NCBI RefSeq assembly: GCF_050268245.1
Contig: NZ_JBNNGK010000001.1
Coordinates: 186,001-250,000, forward strand
Direction: 5' to 3'
Length of the DNA stretch: 64,000 bases
Source: JBNNGK01 sp050268245
Lineage (GTDB): Bacteria; Pseudomonadota; Gammaproteobacteria; Enterobacterales; Enterobacteriaceae
The translations under genes and the position numbers were made by a program. The notes under the pieces are model-generated. The model searched no databases. It saw nothing but the letters and a program-made list of their open reading frames with translations, and was not told where the DNA came from. Below are positions 18,249 through 27,059 of the stretch, in pieces. Within the stretch, counting starts at the first letter, position 1; every line of letters starts with the position of its first letter.

Positions 18249-19538
18249 TCAGGCCGGTAATGCCATTAAATATTGACGTAACGTTGGCCAATCGGCTCCC
18301 AGCGTCTGCGATAATAATGGCAGGTTAGCCCGCACTGCCAACGCATTCGGCAGCGCTAATTCTTGGCCTAAAATTTCCTCGACGCTTTCCTTAAATTTAG
18401 CCGGATGCGCGGTGCCCAGGAACAGGCCAAACTCCCCTTCTTTCAGTTGGTCACGCAATAGACGATACGCGATCGCCGCATGCGGTTCAGAAACATAGCC
18501 CAATGCTAACAGCGCTTTCATGGTGTCTTTGGTAGTCTCATCACTCACGGCACCGTAGCCTAAGTTTTTTAACTGCCAAATCTTGCGACGGAACAACTCT
18601 TCCACCCGAGGCCAGTTATTTGGTTGGCTGACGTCCATGGCGTTAGACAAGGTCGCAACCGTAGCATGGGGCTGCCACTGACCATTTACCAAGAAACGCG
18701 GTACGGTGTCGTTGGCGTTGGTGGCCGCAATAAAACGCTTAACCGGCAAGCCGAGCGATTTAGCCAGCAGGCCCGCGGTCAGATCGCCAAAGTTACCGCT
18801 TGGTACGGAAATCACCAATTGATTCCGCGCCTCCTGCGGCAGTTGAGCAACCGCTTCGAAGTAATAGCAGATCTGCGCCAACAGGCGGCTGATATTGATC
18901 GAGTTTGCAGAGTTCAGATGCAGTGCATCTTTCAATTCTTGATCGTCGAACGCCTGTTTGACCAACGCCTGACAAGCGTCAAAATCACCGTCAATCGCCA
19001 CGGTGTGAATATTCCCCCCCAGCGTACAAAACAGTTTTTCTTGCAGCGGGCTGATCTTCCCTTGGGGATACAGAATAACTACGCGCACATTTTTCAGGCC
19101 GTAAAAGGCATGGGCCACCGCAGCACCGGTATCACCGGAAGTTGCGGTAAGAATAGTTACCGGCTGATCGCCAGCAACCTCCGCCAGCATTTGTGCCATA
19201 AAGCGGCCGCCGAAATCCTTGAACGCCAACGTTGGGCCGTGGAACAGTTCAAGGCAAGCAATATCACTCTCTACCTGCGCAACCGGCGCTGGAAACTCGA
19301 AGGCGGCTTTCACGCGCTTATATAGCGCTTCTTCGCCAATTTCATCCCCGATAAACGCAGACAAAATACGCGTACTGCGGGTAACAAAATCTTCCGCCAG
19401 CAGTTGATCGATCTCTGTCAGTTCGAACTCAGGTAGCTCCAGCGGGAAGAATAATCCTTGCTGCTTGCCCAAACCCTGTTTGATCGCCTGCGCAAAGCTG
19501 ACCTGTTCGTTATGATCCTTAAGATTGTACAGTTTCAT
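18249..19538 (-). CDS. thrC: Threonine synthase
   Basis: A PLP enzyme that converts O-phosphohomoserine to threonine. The 429 residues (E. coli 428) show the PLP lysine K107 in GPTLAFKDFGGRF and the phosphate-binding region TATSGDTGAAVAHAF. It is the last gene of thrLABC, three bases after the thrB stop, so the two are translationally linked. Confidence 0.98.
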   Translation of the reverse strand: MKLYNLKDHNEQVSFAQAIKQGLGKQQGLFFPLELPEFELTEIDQLLAEDFVTRSTRILSAFIGDEIGEEALYKRVKAAFEFPAPVAQVESDIACLELFHGPTLAFKDFGGRFMAQMLAEVAGDQPVTILTATSGDTGAAVAHAFYGLKNVRVVILYPQGKISPLQEKLFCTLGGNIHTVAIDGDFDACQALVKQAFDDQELKDALHLNSANSINISRLLAQICYYFEAVAQLPQEARNQLVISVPSGNFGDLTAGLLAKSLGLPVKRFIAATNANDTVPRFLVNGQWQPHATVATLSNAMDVSQPNNWPRVEELFRRKIWQLKNLGYGAVSDETTKDTMKALLALGYVSEPHAAIAYRLLRDQLKEGEFGLFLGTAHPAKFKESVEEILGQELALPNALAVRANLPLLSQTLGADWPTLRQYLMALPA

Positions 19539-19541
19539 GCG

Positions 19542-20471
19542 TTATCCCAATAGTCGTGCGCCTGCGGTATCCAGACGGCAAATATGAACAAAACCTTCGT
19601 CGTTTTGCAGATAGTGATTGTTTAGCCAGTCGGCCATTCGCTGGGCTGTCTCGCCGTTATCACACACGGCAAATAGCGTCGGCCCAGAACCTGAAATACC
19701 GCACGCTAACGCTCCCATGTCCTGCGCTGCTTTACGCGCTTCGGCAAAGCCTGGCAGTAAACGCGTGCGATACGGTTCGGCAATCACATCCTGCATCAGC
19801 TTCGCCGCCAACCTTGGCTGCTGGGTATGGCAGGCATGAATAAACCCGGCCAGATAACGCCCGTGGCTGATACAGTCCTGACGACGATATTGTGCGGGCA
19901 GAATGGCGCGCGCTTCGGCGGTGGAGACTTTAATCCCCGGGTAAGCCATCACCCATAGCCACTCTTTAAAGCATGGCACTTCCTGGCTGATGAAGCCTTC
20001 TTCCTCTAGCATTAATTGCAAGCCACCCAGATAGCACGGTGCAACGTTGTCATAATGCACGCTGCCGGAAATACGCCCTTCCAATTCCCCCATCAGCGCC
20101 AGCAACTGCATCTCATTGAGTGGACGATCGCAAAACTCGTTCATCGCCATCAGACCCGCTACCACCGAACAGGCACTGGAACCCAAGCCGGAGCCAATCG
20201 GCATGTTTTTTTCCAACCGCATCGCCACCGGCACATCGCGGCCAATTTCCTGGCAGAAACGCTGCCAACATTGATAAACGATATTGTCTTTTGGGTCGTC
20301 CGGTAGCTTACTGACAAAACGCCCGGCATTTTCCAAACTGAACGACTCCGCCGCCTCAACGCTGACGCAATCGCCTAACAATGTTCCGTCGATCGGTGAA
20401 ACGGCCGCGCCAAGCACGTCAAAGCCGACGCTGACGTTGCCAATTGACGCCGGTGCATACACCTTAACCAT
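19542..20471 (-). CDS. thrB: Homoserine kinase
   Basis: A GHMP-family kinase making O-phosphohomoserine. The start ATG 20469-20471 (MVKVYAPASIGNVSVGFDVLG) matches E. coli and gives 309 residues. The ATP-binding PIGSGLGSSA is at residues 91-100. The C-terminal GISGSGPTLFAVCD motif is intact. The ATG lies one base after the thrA stop. Confidence 0.98.
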   Translation of the reverse strand: MVKVYAPASIGNVSVGFDVLGAAVSPIDGTLLGDCVSVEAAESFSLENAGRFVSKLPDDPKDNIVYQCWQRFCQEIGRDVPVAMRLEKNMPIGSGLGSSACSVVAGLMAMNEFCDRPLNEMQLLALMGELEGRISGSVHYDNVAPCYLGGLQLMLEEEGFISQEVPCFKEWLWVMAYPGIKVSTAEARAILPAQYRRQDCISHGRYLAGFIHACHTQQPRLAAKLMQDVIAEPYRTRLLPGFAEARKAAQDMGALACGISGSGPTLFAVCDNGETAQRMADWLNNHYLQNDEGFVHICRLDTAGARLLG

Positions 20472-20472
20472 A

Positions 20473-22932
20473 TTAAACTCCCAACTTCCATGACAGCGTG
20501 CGCAACAGATCGGCAAACACCCCAGCAGCCGTCACATCGTTGCCAGCACCATAGCCGCGCAACACCAGCGGCAAGGGTTGATAATAACGGCTGTGGAAAG
20601 CCAGCGCATTTTCACCGTTTTTTACTTTATATAATGGATCGTTGCCATCAACCGCATCAATACGAACCTGACAACGCCCCTCTTCAATGACACCAACATA
20701 GCGTAGCACTTTGCCCTGCTTCGTGGCGTCCGCCACCCGACGACCAAATGCGTCATCCAACGCCGGTAAACGCGCGAGGAAACTATCAACGTCACCGTCA
20801 GCATCAAAACTTGGCGGCAGCACCGATTCGACCTCAATGTCACTCAGCTCTAATTTGTAACCGGCTTCGCGCGCCAAAATCAACAATTTGCGTGCAACGT
20901 CCATGCCGGAGAGATCGTCACGCGGGTCCGGTTCCGTGTAACCGTTGGCCTTGGCTTGCAATGTCGCTTCAGACAGTGACATCCCTTCATCAAGCTTACC
21001 GAAAATAAAGGATAACGAACCGGAAAGAACGCCAGAAAAACGCGTCAGCTCATCACCCGCATTCAGCAAATTCTGCAGGTTTTCGATTACCGGCAGCCCC
21101 GCCCCCACGTTAGTGTCATAGAGAAACTTACGTCGAGAACCGGCTGCCGCACTGCGCAACTGCTGATAATAGTGCATCGACGACGTGTTGGCCTTTTTGT
21201 TCGGCGTTACAACATGGAAACCGTCGGCCAAGAAGTCGACGTATTGTTCCGCCACCGCCTGACTGGAGGTACAATCGACGATCACCGGATTCAACAGGTG
21301 GTACTCCTTCACCAAACGAATCAAACGCCCCAGGTTGAATGGCTCCTGTGCGCCCCCCAGCTCATCACGCCAACTATCGAGAGAGATGCCGTGTACGTTA
21401 GTCAGCATCGCGCGGGAATTGGCAATGCCACACACGCGCAGATCGATATGCTTTTGTTTCAACCACGGTTGTTGGCGGTAAATTTGCTCGATCAATGCGC
21501 CCCCCACGCCGCCGACACCGATCACAAACACTTCAATCACCTGATCGGTGTTAAACAACATTTGGTGGCACACGCGCACCCCCGTAGTGGCATCTTCATT
21601 GTTGACCACCACCGAAATTGAACGTTCGGAAGACCCTTGCGCAATCGCCACGATATTGATGTTGGCGCTGGCCAGCGCAGAGAAGAAGCGTGCGGAGATG
21701 CCGCGTAGCGTACGCATCCCATCACCCACGACCGAAATAATCGCCAGATTCTCCATCACGTCCAGCGGCTCCAGCAGGCCATCTTTCAGTTCTAAGTAAA
21801 ACTCATCACCCAATGCGCGACGCGCTCGTTGCAGCTCAGTTTGCGGCACACAGAAGCTGATGCTGTATTCGGAAGAGGACTGGGTAATCAGCACTACCGA
21901 GATACCCGCGCGCGACATCACGGCAAACACCCGCGCCGCCATGCCGACCATGCCTTTCATGCCGGGGCCAGACACGTTGATCATCGCCATGTTATTCAAG
22001 TTGGTAATCCCTTTTACCGGCGTATCGTCATCCACACTTTCGCGGCCAATTAACGTCCCCGGCGCTTGTGGGTTCGAGGTGTTTTTAATCAGGCAAGGAA
22101 TTTGGAACTGGGCGATAGGAATGATGGTGCGGGGATGCAAAACTTTAGCGCCGAAATAAGAAAGCTCCATTGCCTCCTGATACGACATGGATTTCAATAA
22201 TCTGGCATCCGGGACGGTGCGGGGATCGCAGGTATAAACGCCATCAACATCAGTCCAGATTTCACAGCAATCTGCGCGTAAACACGCGGCTAACACCGCA
22301 GCGGAATAATCAGAGCCATTGCGGCCTAACACCACCAGCTCGCCTTTGTCATTCCCAGCGGTAAAGCCCGCCATCAACACGATATGATCGGACGGAATAC
22401 CCGACGCCGCAATGCGCAACGTAGACTCGGCAATATCCACCGTGGATTCTAAGTAATGCCCCTGCGCCAGCAGTTTTTCCACCGGGTTGATCACCGTAAC
22501 CGGGAAACCTTTCGCTTTAAACACGCCTTCCATGATGGCGATAGAGAGTTTTTCACCTCGGCAAATGATCGAAGCATTCACGCTATCCGGGCACTGCCCA
22601 AGCAGTGCAACACCATGAAGTACCTGTTTCAATTGCGCAAACTCATGGCTGACAAACGCCTTCAGGCGATCGTGTTCAAAACCCGGCAACGCCTGTGCCA
22701 AGCCACTTAACAGATCGGCAAAAATTCGTTCCGCGTCGCTCATATTTGGCTGAATATCAAGACCGGACACGGTTTTCTCGATCATCGCCACCAAATGGTT
22801 GGTAATTTTTGCGGGTGCAGACAACACCGTGGCTACCTGTCCCTGACATGCATTACTTTCCATGATATCGGCCACGCGCAGAAAACGTTCCGCATTCGCT
22901 ACCGAGGTTCCACCAAATTTCAGCACTCGCAT
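20473..22932 (-). CDS. thrA: Bifunctional aspartokinase I / homoserine dehydrogenase I
   Basis: It catalyses the first and third steps from aspartate to threonine. The 819 residues (E. coli 820) begin with the kinase motif KFGGTSVANAERF. Two ACT regulatory domains lie around residues 310-460 (FAVMSRAGISVVLITQSSSE and FFSALASANINIVAIAQGSSE). The NAD(P)-binding VFVIGVGGVGGALIEQI then opens the dehydrogenase half. Feedback by threonine is a family property. It sits behind the thrL attenuator with an SD GGGAG before the ATG. Confidence 0.98.
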   Translation of the reverse strand: MRVLKFGGTSVANAERFLRVADIMESNACQGQVATVLSAPAKITNHLVAMIEKTVSGLDIQPNMSDAERIFADLLSGLAQALPGFEHDRLKAFVSHEFAQLKQVLHGVALLGQCPDSVNASIICRGEKLSIAIMEGVFKAKGFPVTVINPVEKLLAQGHYLESTVDIAESTLRIAASGIPSDHIVLMAGFTAGNDKGELVVLGRNGSDYSAAVLAACLRADCCEIWTDVDGVYTCDPRTVPDARLLKSMSYQEAMELSYFGAKVLHPRTIIPIAQFQIPCLIKNTSNPQAPGTLIGRESVDDDTPVKGITNLNNMAMINVSGPGMKGMVGMAARVFAVMSRAGISVVLITQSSSEYSISFCVPQTELQRARRALGDEFYLELKDGLLEPLDVMENLAIISVVGDGMRTLRGISARFFSALASANINIVAIAQGSSERSISVVVNNEDATTGVRVCHQMLFNTDQVIEVFVIGVGGVGGALIEQIYRQQPWLKQKHIDLRVCGIANSRAMLTNVHGISLDSWRDELGGAQEPFNLGRLIRLVKEYHLLNPVIVDCTSSQAVAEQYVDFLADGFHVVTPNKKANTSSMHYYQQLRSAAAGSRRKFLYDTNVGAGLPVIENLQNLLNAGDELTRFSGVLSGSLSFIFGKLDEGMSLSEATLQAKANGYTEPDPRDDLSGMDVARKLLILAREAGYKLELSDIEVESVLPPSFDADGDVDSFLARLPALDDAFGRRVADATKQGKVLRYVGVIEEGRCQVRIDAVDGNDPLYKVKNGENALAFHSRYYQPLPLVLRGYGAGNDVTAAGVFADLLRTLSWKLGV

Positions 22933-22958
22933 TTCTGTTATCTCCCGAATTTAAGCCG

Positions 22959-22998
22959 AAAAAAAAGCCCGCACTGGTTAGGTGCGGGCTTTTTTTTC
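22959..22998 (-). terminator. thr operon attenuator (terminator hairpin)
   Basis: On the minus strand a GC-rich stem AGCCCGCAC/GTGCGGGCT is followed by a run of Ts. It lies between the thrL stop and thrA, as in the classical thr attenuator. Confidence 0.92.
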
Positions 22999-23014
22999 TT
23001 GTTTCCTGTGCGCG

Positions 23015-23083
23015 TCAGCCCGCCCCGTTACCTGTGGTATCGGTGGTGGTAATAATTGTGGTATTCAGGCTGATGAATCGCAT
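23015..23083 (-). CDS. thrL: thr operon leader peptide
   Basis: A 22-codon leader from ATG 23081-23083 to TGA 23015-23017. It begins MRFISLNTTIITTTDTT and ends GNGAG. Seven threonine and three isoleucine codons are clustered, so ribosome stalling when charged Thr or Ile tRNA is scarce would disfavour the terminator at 22959-22998. The end GNGAG matches E. coli thrL, while the start differs: Phe, Leu, Asn and Asp codons interrupt the regulatory run. Confidence 0.93.
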   Translation of the reverse strand: MRFISLNTTIITTTDTTGNGAG

Positions 23084-23110
23084 TCTGTCTGTCTCATTAG
23101 AATCTCTGTC

Positions 23111-23146
23111 CCTCTATTGGTTAAAGCAATCGGGATCTCAAGTCAA
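23111..23146 (-). promoter_or_regulatory. thr operon promoter region
   Basis: Read on the minus strand, TTGACT, then TTTAACCAATAGAGG about 15 bp further on, lie 28-63 bp before thrL. They resemble the conserved block ahead of E. coli thrL. The exact -35 and -10 are uncertain. Confidence 0.5.
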
Positions 23147-23287
23147 ATTATTTCTTGCCGTTGCTTATTTATTATCCAATCATAGCATTAGCTAATAAAA
23201 CAGACAAAAAGTAAAACAACAGCATAAAAACACAGGGAAATTGCGAAATCTCAGTGTATATCACTAACTAAATACCACCCAGCACCA

Positions 23288-23977
23288 TCATCCCTTTGTC
23301 AGTTTTTTTTCAATGTCATGCAACAAAGTATGCAACATCACGGTATCGCGCTGTTGCAGCAAACCTAGCCGTTGGTGTACCCAATCACGTAATTTTTGAT
23401 CGTCGTCCACATCCAGATTCTGCAATAAACGATCGGCACGCTGACGTAAGGCACGCAATTGTCCGCCGTCGGCCAACGGCTCTTGTGGTGACGCCACATT
23501 CATTAAAGCGGAAAGCTGGTAGCAGTACACCATGACTGCCTGGCCGAGATTCAGTGAGGGATAATCCGCCTGCATCGGCACACCGGTTAGCAGATCAGCC
23601 AGCGCTAACTCTTCGTTCGTCAAACCGGAATCTTCACGCCCGAACACTAACGCGGCCTGCTGTATCCATTGTTGACGCTCGCCAAGCTGGTTCTGCAACT
23701 CCTGCGGCGTACAGTAATAATGGAAACGAGCGCGGCTGCGCGCCGTCGTGGCAACGGTAAAATCAACGTCGACCAACGCCTGTTCCAGCGTAGGGAATAT
23801 CTGAACCGCATCGAGGATCTCTCCTGCACCATGAGCTACCCAACGTGCCGCTGGCTGCAAATGTGCTTCGCTATCGACAATACGTAACGAACTGAACCCC
23901 ATCGTTTTCATCGCCCGCGCCGCCGCGCCGACGTTCTCCGGGCGAGCCGGTGCCACTAAAATAATATGTAACTGCAT
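23288..23977 (-). CDS. yjtD: SpoU-family RNA methyltransferase YjtD (LasT)
   Basis: A member of the SPOUT/TrmH superfamily, probably a 2'-O-ribose methyltransferase paralogous to TrmJ; the RNA target is not established. The 229 residues begin MQLHIILVAPARPENVGAAARAMKTMGF. The SAM-binding knot motifs are LVFGREDSGLTNEEL and SLNLGQAVMVYCYQL. An SD GGAG lies before the ATG. It sits between thrL and arcA, as in E. coli. Confidence 0.9.
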   Translation of the reverse strand: MQLHIILVAPARPENVGAAARAMKTMGFSSLRIVDSEAHLQPAARWVAHGAGEILDAVQIFPTLEQALVDVDFTVATTARSRARFHYYCTPQELQNQLGERQQWIQQAALVFGREDSGLTNEELALADLLTGVPMQADYPSLNLGQAVMVYCYQLSALMNVASPQEPLADGGQLRALRQRADRLLQNLDVDDDQKLRDWVHQRLGLLQQRDTVMLHTLLHDIEKKLTKG

Positions 23978-24604
23978 TGGTACTCCATAACGACTAACGT
24001 ATGCTTTGACTGTTCAGCAACGTCTGATTATATTTACAAATGTGCAACAAAAAAGAGAAGGCTTAATGAAAACCAGTTAAAATGGTTCATTAAGTGATTA
24101 AACCAAGCATAACCCTTGTTTTTAGAAAAATTATTTTTTAAACAATATTGATCAAGATGTTAACTGGTACTTATTCTCCATTCTGAAAAAATTGCCATAC
24201 TTTAAGCTTAACAATGCTGAATCGTTCACAGAGTTTGCGGTTCTTTGACTTAAACTGGCATTCCTGTAAGTGTTTTTCACAAAACTGTTAACGTGCTACA
24301 ATTGAATTTGATATATGTCAACAAACCGTAGTTTTGTTGGGTGGTGAATTCGGCATGCACTGTTATATTGCTGTTAATAGGGTTAGGATATGCGCCGTTT
24401 TGGCACCTTTGGGGTTGTAGGGAATAGCATCCCCACCAAGCTAGCGATCTTGTTGACATGAGATGGAAAGTGCATCAAGAACGAGTTTACGTACTTTAGT
24501 CATGTGTAAGAGGGAACGTGAGCAGTATCTCTGCCCTCATCTAACATAACAAGGACTTCTGTACTCCCTATTTTCTATTTTGTTGGCAATTTTAGGTAGC
24601 AAAT
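23978..24604. promoter_or_regulatory. Long arcA/yjtD intergenic region
   Basis: A 627 bp AT-rich stretch between divergent yjtD and arcA. It includes the broken yjjY-like frame (24383-24503). Runs of A/T occupy 24040-24200. arcA in E. coli has several promoters and an FNR site. A TTGAT...ATCAA-like half site appears near 24147-24156 (ATATTGATCAAGAT), which I cannot assign with confidence. Confidence 0.4.
24383..24503 (-). pseudogene. yjjY: yjjY-like small ORF, frameshifted
   Basis: From ATG 24501-24503 the frame reads MTKVRKLVLDALSI, then stops after 20 codons at 24441-24443. In the next frame, 24457 down to 24383, it continues VNKIASLVGMLFPTTPKVPK and stops. Remembered E. coli YjjY (46 residues, same place, divergent from arcA) reads MTKVRN-VLDALSI followed by VNNIISLVVGTFP. 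One extra base therefore separates the two halves. Either the gene is broken here or the conserved element is not a protein. Confidence 0.55.
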
Positions 24605-25321
24605 ATGCAGACCCCGCACATTCTGATTGTCGAAGACGAGTTAGTCACTCGTAACACCCTGAAGAGCATTTTCGAGGCGGAAGGCTACATTGTTCATGAA
24701 GCCAATGATGGTGCAGAGATGCACACAATCCTGTCTGAAAATGATATCAATCTGGTCATTATGGATATCAACCTGCCGGGCAAAAATGGCCTGCTGCTGG
24801 CACGCGAACTGCGTGAACAAGCCAGCGTTGCACTGATGTTCCTCACGGGCCGCGATAACGAAGTTGATAAAATCCTTGGCCTGGAAATCGGCGCCGATGA
24901 TTACATCACTAAGCCGTTCAATCCGCGTGAGTTGACTATTCGCGCTCGCAACCTGTTGTCACGTACCATGAATCTGGGCAGCCTCGGTGAAGAACGCAAG
25001 CTGGTTGAAAGCTATAAGTTCAACGGTTGGGAGCTGGACATCAACAGCCGTTCATTGATCGGCCCGGCTGGCGAGCAATACAAACTGCCACGCAGTGAAT
25101 TCCGCGCCATGCTGCACTTCTGCGAAAACCCAGGGAAGATCCAAACCCGTGGTGAATTGCTGAAGAAAATGACCGGCCGTGAACTGAAGCCGCATGACCG
25201 CACCGTTGACGTGACCATCCGCCGTATTCGTAAACATTTCGAATCTACGCCGGATACGCCGGAAATCATCGCCACGATCCACGGTGAAGGTTACCGTTTC
25301 TGCGGCGATCTGGAAGAGTAA
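24605..25321 (+). CDS. arcA: Aerobic respiration control response regulator ArcA
   Basis: An OmpR-family response regulator of the ArcAB redox system, repressing respiratory genes under low oxygen. The 238 residues have a receiver domain with phosphorylation site D54 (VIMDINLPG) and acidic residues E10-D11. A winged-helix DNA-binding domain runs from about 135 (YKFNGWELDINSRSL...RTVDVTIRRIRKHFE). Length and sequence are nearly those of E. coli. The sensor arcB is not in the window. Confidence 0.98.
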   Translation: MQTPHILIVEDELVTRNTLKSIFEAEGYIVHEANDGAEMHTILSENDINLVIMDINLPGKNGLLLARELREQASVALMFLTGRDNEVDKILGLEIGADDYITKPFNPRELTIRARNLLSRTMNLGSLGEERKLVESYKFNGWELDINSRSLIGPAGEQYKLPRSEFRAMLHFCENPGKIQTRGELLKKMTGRELKPHDRTVDVTIRRIRKHFESTPDTPEIIATIHGEGYRFCGDLEE

Positions 25322-25342
25322 ATCTTTCCCAAACCGGTAGCG

Positions 25343-25370
25343 AAAAGGGTTCAGTTTACTGAACCCTTTT
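25343..25370. terminator. Bidirectional terminator between arcA and creA
   Basis: A perfect 12 bp stem AAAAGGGTTCAG/CTGAACCCTTTT with a TTTA loop lies between the convergent ends of arcA (25321) and creA (25374). Confidence 0.85.
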
Positions 25371-25373
25371 GCA

Positions 25374-25853
25374 TTATTTCGCCGAATTCCACGGAATGAT
25401 CGGCACAGCGCTCAACGCGTTCTTAGGTGAACCGTCGACCACTTTATCGGAGTACGTTAGATAAACTAGCGCATTGCGCGTGGCATCGTAAAAACGTACG
25501 ACCTGCAATTTTTTAAACACCAACGAGGTGCGTTTTTGGAACACCACGCTCCCTTTGTCCTTACGATTCTTAACCTTATCGCTCAGCGTTATCGGCCCAA
25601 CCTGTGAGCATGAAATAGCCGCATCGGCGGTATCCTCCGCCAGCCCCAAACCGCCTTTAATACCGCCCGTTTTGGCACGACTGATATAACACGTTACATT
25701 TTTAACATCGGGATCATCGAAGGCTTCCACCACAATTTTATGATCCGGACCAAACAATTTAAATACGGTATCTACCGAACCAATTTGTTCCGCTTGCGCA
25801 TTGCTTACCGTTGCGCAAACCAAGCCCAGAAAAAATAACCATCCTTTTTTCAT
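25374..25853 (-). CDS. creA: CreA family periplasmic protein
   Basis: A conserved protein of unknown function with a signal peptide (residues 1 to about 21, MKKGWLFFLGLVCATVSNAQA). The 159 residues contain two cysteines (VTCYISRAK and AISCSQVGPI) and blocks FGPDHKIVVEAFDDPDVKNV and GGIKGGLGLAEDTADA, all as in E. coli CreA. In E. coli creA precedes creBCD; here the next gene is arcA, so the two-component genes are absent from this locus. Confidence 0.93.
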   Translation of the reverse strand: MKKGWLFFLGLVCATVSNAQAEQIGSVDTVFKLFGPDHKIVVEAFDDPDVKNVTCYISRAKTGGIKGGLGLAEDTADAAISCSQVGPITLSDKVKNRKDKGSVVFQKRTSLVFKKLQVVRFYDATRNALVYLTYSDKVVDGSPKNALSAVPIIPWNSAK

Positions 25854-26189
25854 TTACTTAACTCCAATAAACACTGCATGGTACTCGCTCATCTGATGCT
25901 TAACACTGTTAATGTTTTTGGTCACAATTCAGTGATATCCCTAACGTATTCTGCCATTTTTAGCACAGAGCGTGAAAAAAATCTTTGGGAGTCTCGAACG
26001 AAAAAAATTGCTATTATGCGGCATCGTTATTTCTTTACGCCTGAGAAGATGTGCTCAACCTCCGTGCTTGCGCACTTAAGAGGCCATGGCACGCAACGCA
26101 AAGCCACGTCGCTCACACGTTGGCAATAAGCATCCGCGTAATGAAAGACTGTTCGGGTCCCGACCCCAAAAGCTCTACGAGGAAGATCT
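25854..26189. promoter_or_regulatory. Divergent creA/rob control region
   Basis: A gene-free stretch of 336 bp. A TATTAT -10 candidate lies at 26012-26017 (TTGCTATTATGCGGC). A GAGGAAG ribosome binding site precedes rob. No clear -35 or marbox was found by eye. A short open frame at 26086 overlaps rob out of frame and is not convincing. Confidence 0.4.
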
Positions 26190-27059
26190 ATGGATCAAGC
26201 CGGTATCATTCGTGATCTGCTTAGCTGGCTGGAAAGCCATTTGGACCAACCTTTGTCACTGGATAACGTGGCGGCAAAAGCGGGCTACTCAAAATGGCAT
26301 CTACAACGGATGTTCAAAGATATTACCGGTAACGCCATCGGCGCTTACATCCGGGCAAGGAGATTGTCCAAAGCGGCTGTCGCACTGCGTTTAACCAGCC
26401 GTCCGATTCTGGATATCGCCCTACAATACCGCTTTGACTCGCAGCAAACGTTCACTCGCGCATTCAAAAAACAGTTTGCACAAACGCCAGCGCTATATCG
26501 GCGCGCGGAAGACTGGAACGCATTTGGTATCTGTCCGCCAATTCGGCTGGGCGCGTTTACTCTGCCGCAACCGGAATTCATTACCTTACCGGAACAGCAC
26601 CTGATAGGGTTGACGCAAAGCTATTCTTGCACACTGGAACAGATTTCCAATTTCCGTAGCGAGTTTCGCCTGCAATTCTGGCGTCAGTATTTAGGCGACG
26701 CCGATACGCTGCCCCCCGTACTGTACGGGTTGCACCACTCGCGTCCAAGCCAGGAAAAGGACGACGAGCAAGAAGTGCTTTATACCACGGCGGTCGATCA
26801 ACGCCACGTGCCGGAAAAGGTATCGGAAGGCCAACCTATCGTACTGCAAGGCGGTGAGTACGCCCTGTTCCGCTACGAAGGGCCGGGCACCGGCCTACAG
26901 GATTTCATCTTGACACTGTACGGCACCTGTTTACCCGCGCTCAATCTGACGCGGCGCAAAGGCCACGATGTCGAAAGGTTCTACCCGAAAGGCAGCCGCC
27001 GCCCGGTGCAGCCACCTACCGAGATCAACTGCGAATACCTGATCCCGATTCGCCGTTAA
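26190..27059 (+). CDS. rob: Right origin-binding protein Rob (AraC/XylS family)
   Basis: A transcriptional activator of the mar/sox/rob regulon (drug efflux, solvent tolerance) that also binds oriC. The 289 residues equal the E. coli length. An N-terminal pair of HTH motifs covers residues 1-110 (DNVAAKAGYSKWHLQRMF and ILDIALQYRFDSQQTFTRAFKKQFAQTPALYRR). A C-terminal GyrI-like ligand-binding domain follows. Its stop overlaps the stop of convergent gpmB by three bases. Confidence 0.97.
   Translation: MDQAGIIRDLLSWLESHLDQPLSLDNVAAKAGYSKWHLQRMFKDITGNAIGAYIRARRLSKAAVALRLTSRPILDIALQYRFDSQQTFTRAFKKQFAQTPALYRRAEDWNAFGICPPIRLGAFTLPQPEFITLPEQHLIGLTQSYSCTLEQISNFRSEFRLQFWRQYLGDADTLPPVLYGLHHSRPSQEKDDEQEVLYTTAVDQRHVPEKVSEGQPIVLQGGEYALFRYEGPGTGLQDFILTLYGTCLPALNLTRRKGHDVERFYPKGSRRPVQPPTEINCEYLIPIRR

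Noticed and set aside
24277..24459. A 60-residue minus-strand frame upstream of arcA
   Set aside because: It is a third frame of the yjjY-like region, with no SD and no family likeness. The similarity to YjjY lies in the other two frames.
26086..26394. A small frame (MARNAKPRRSH...) upstream of and overlapping rob
   Set aside because: No good ribosome binding site was seen and it runs out of frame through conserved rob sequence. A short basic leader peptide cannot be excluded but is unsupported.
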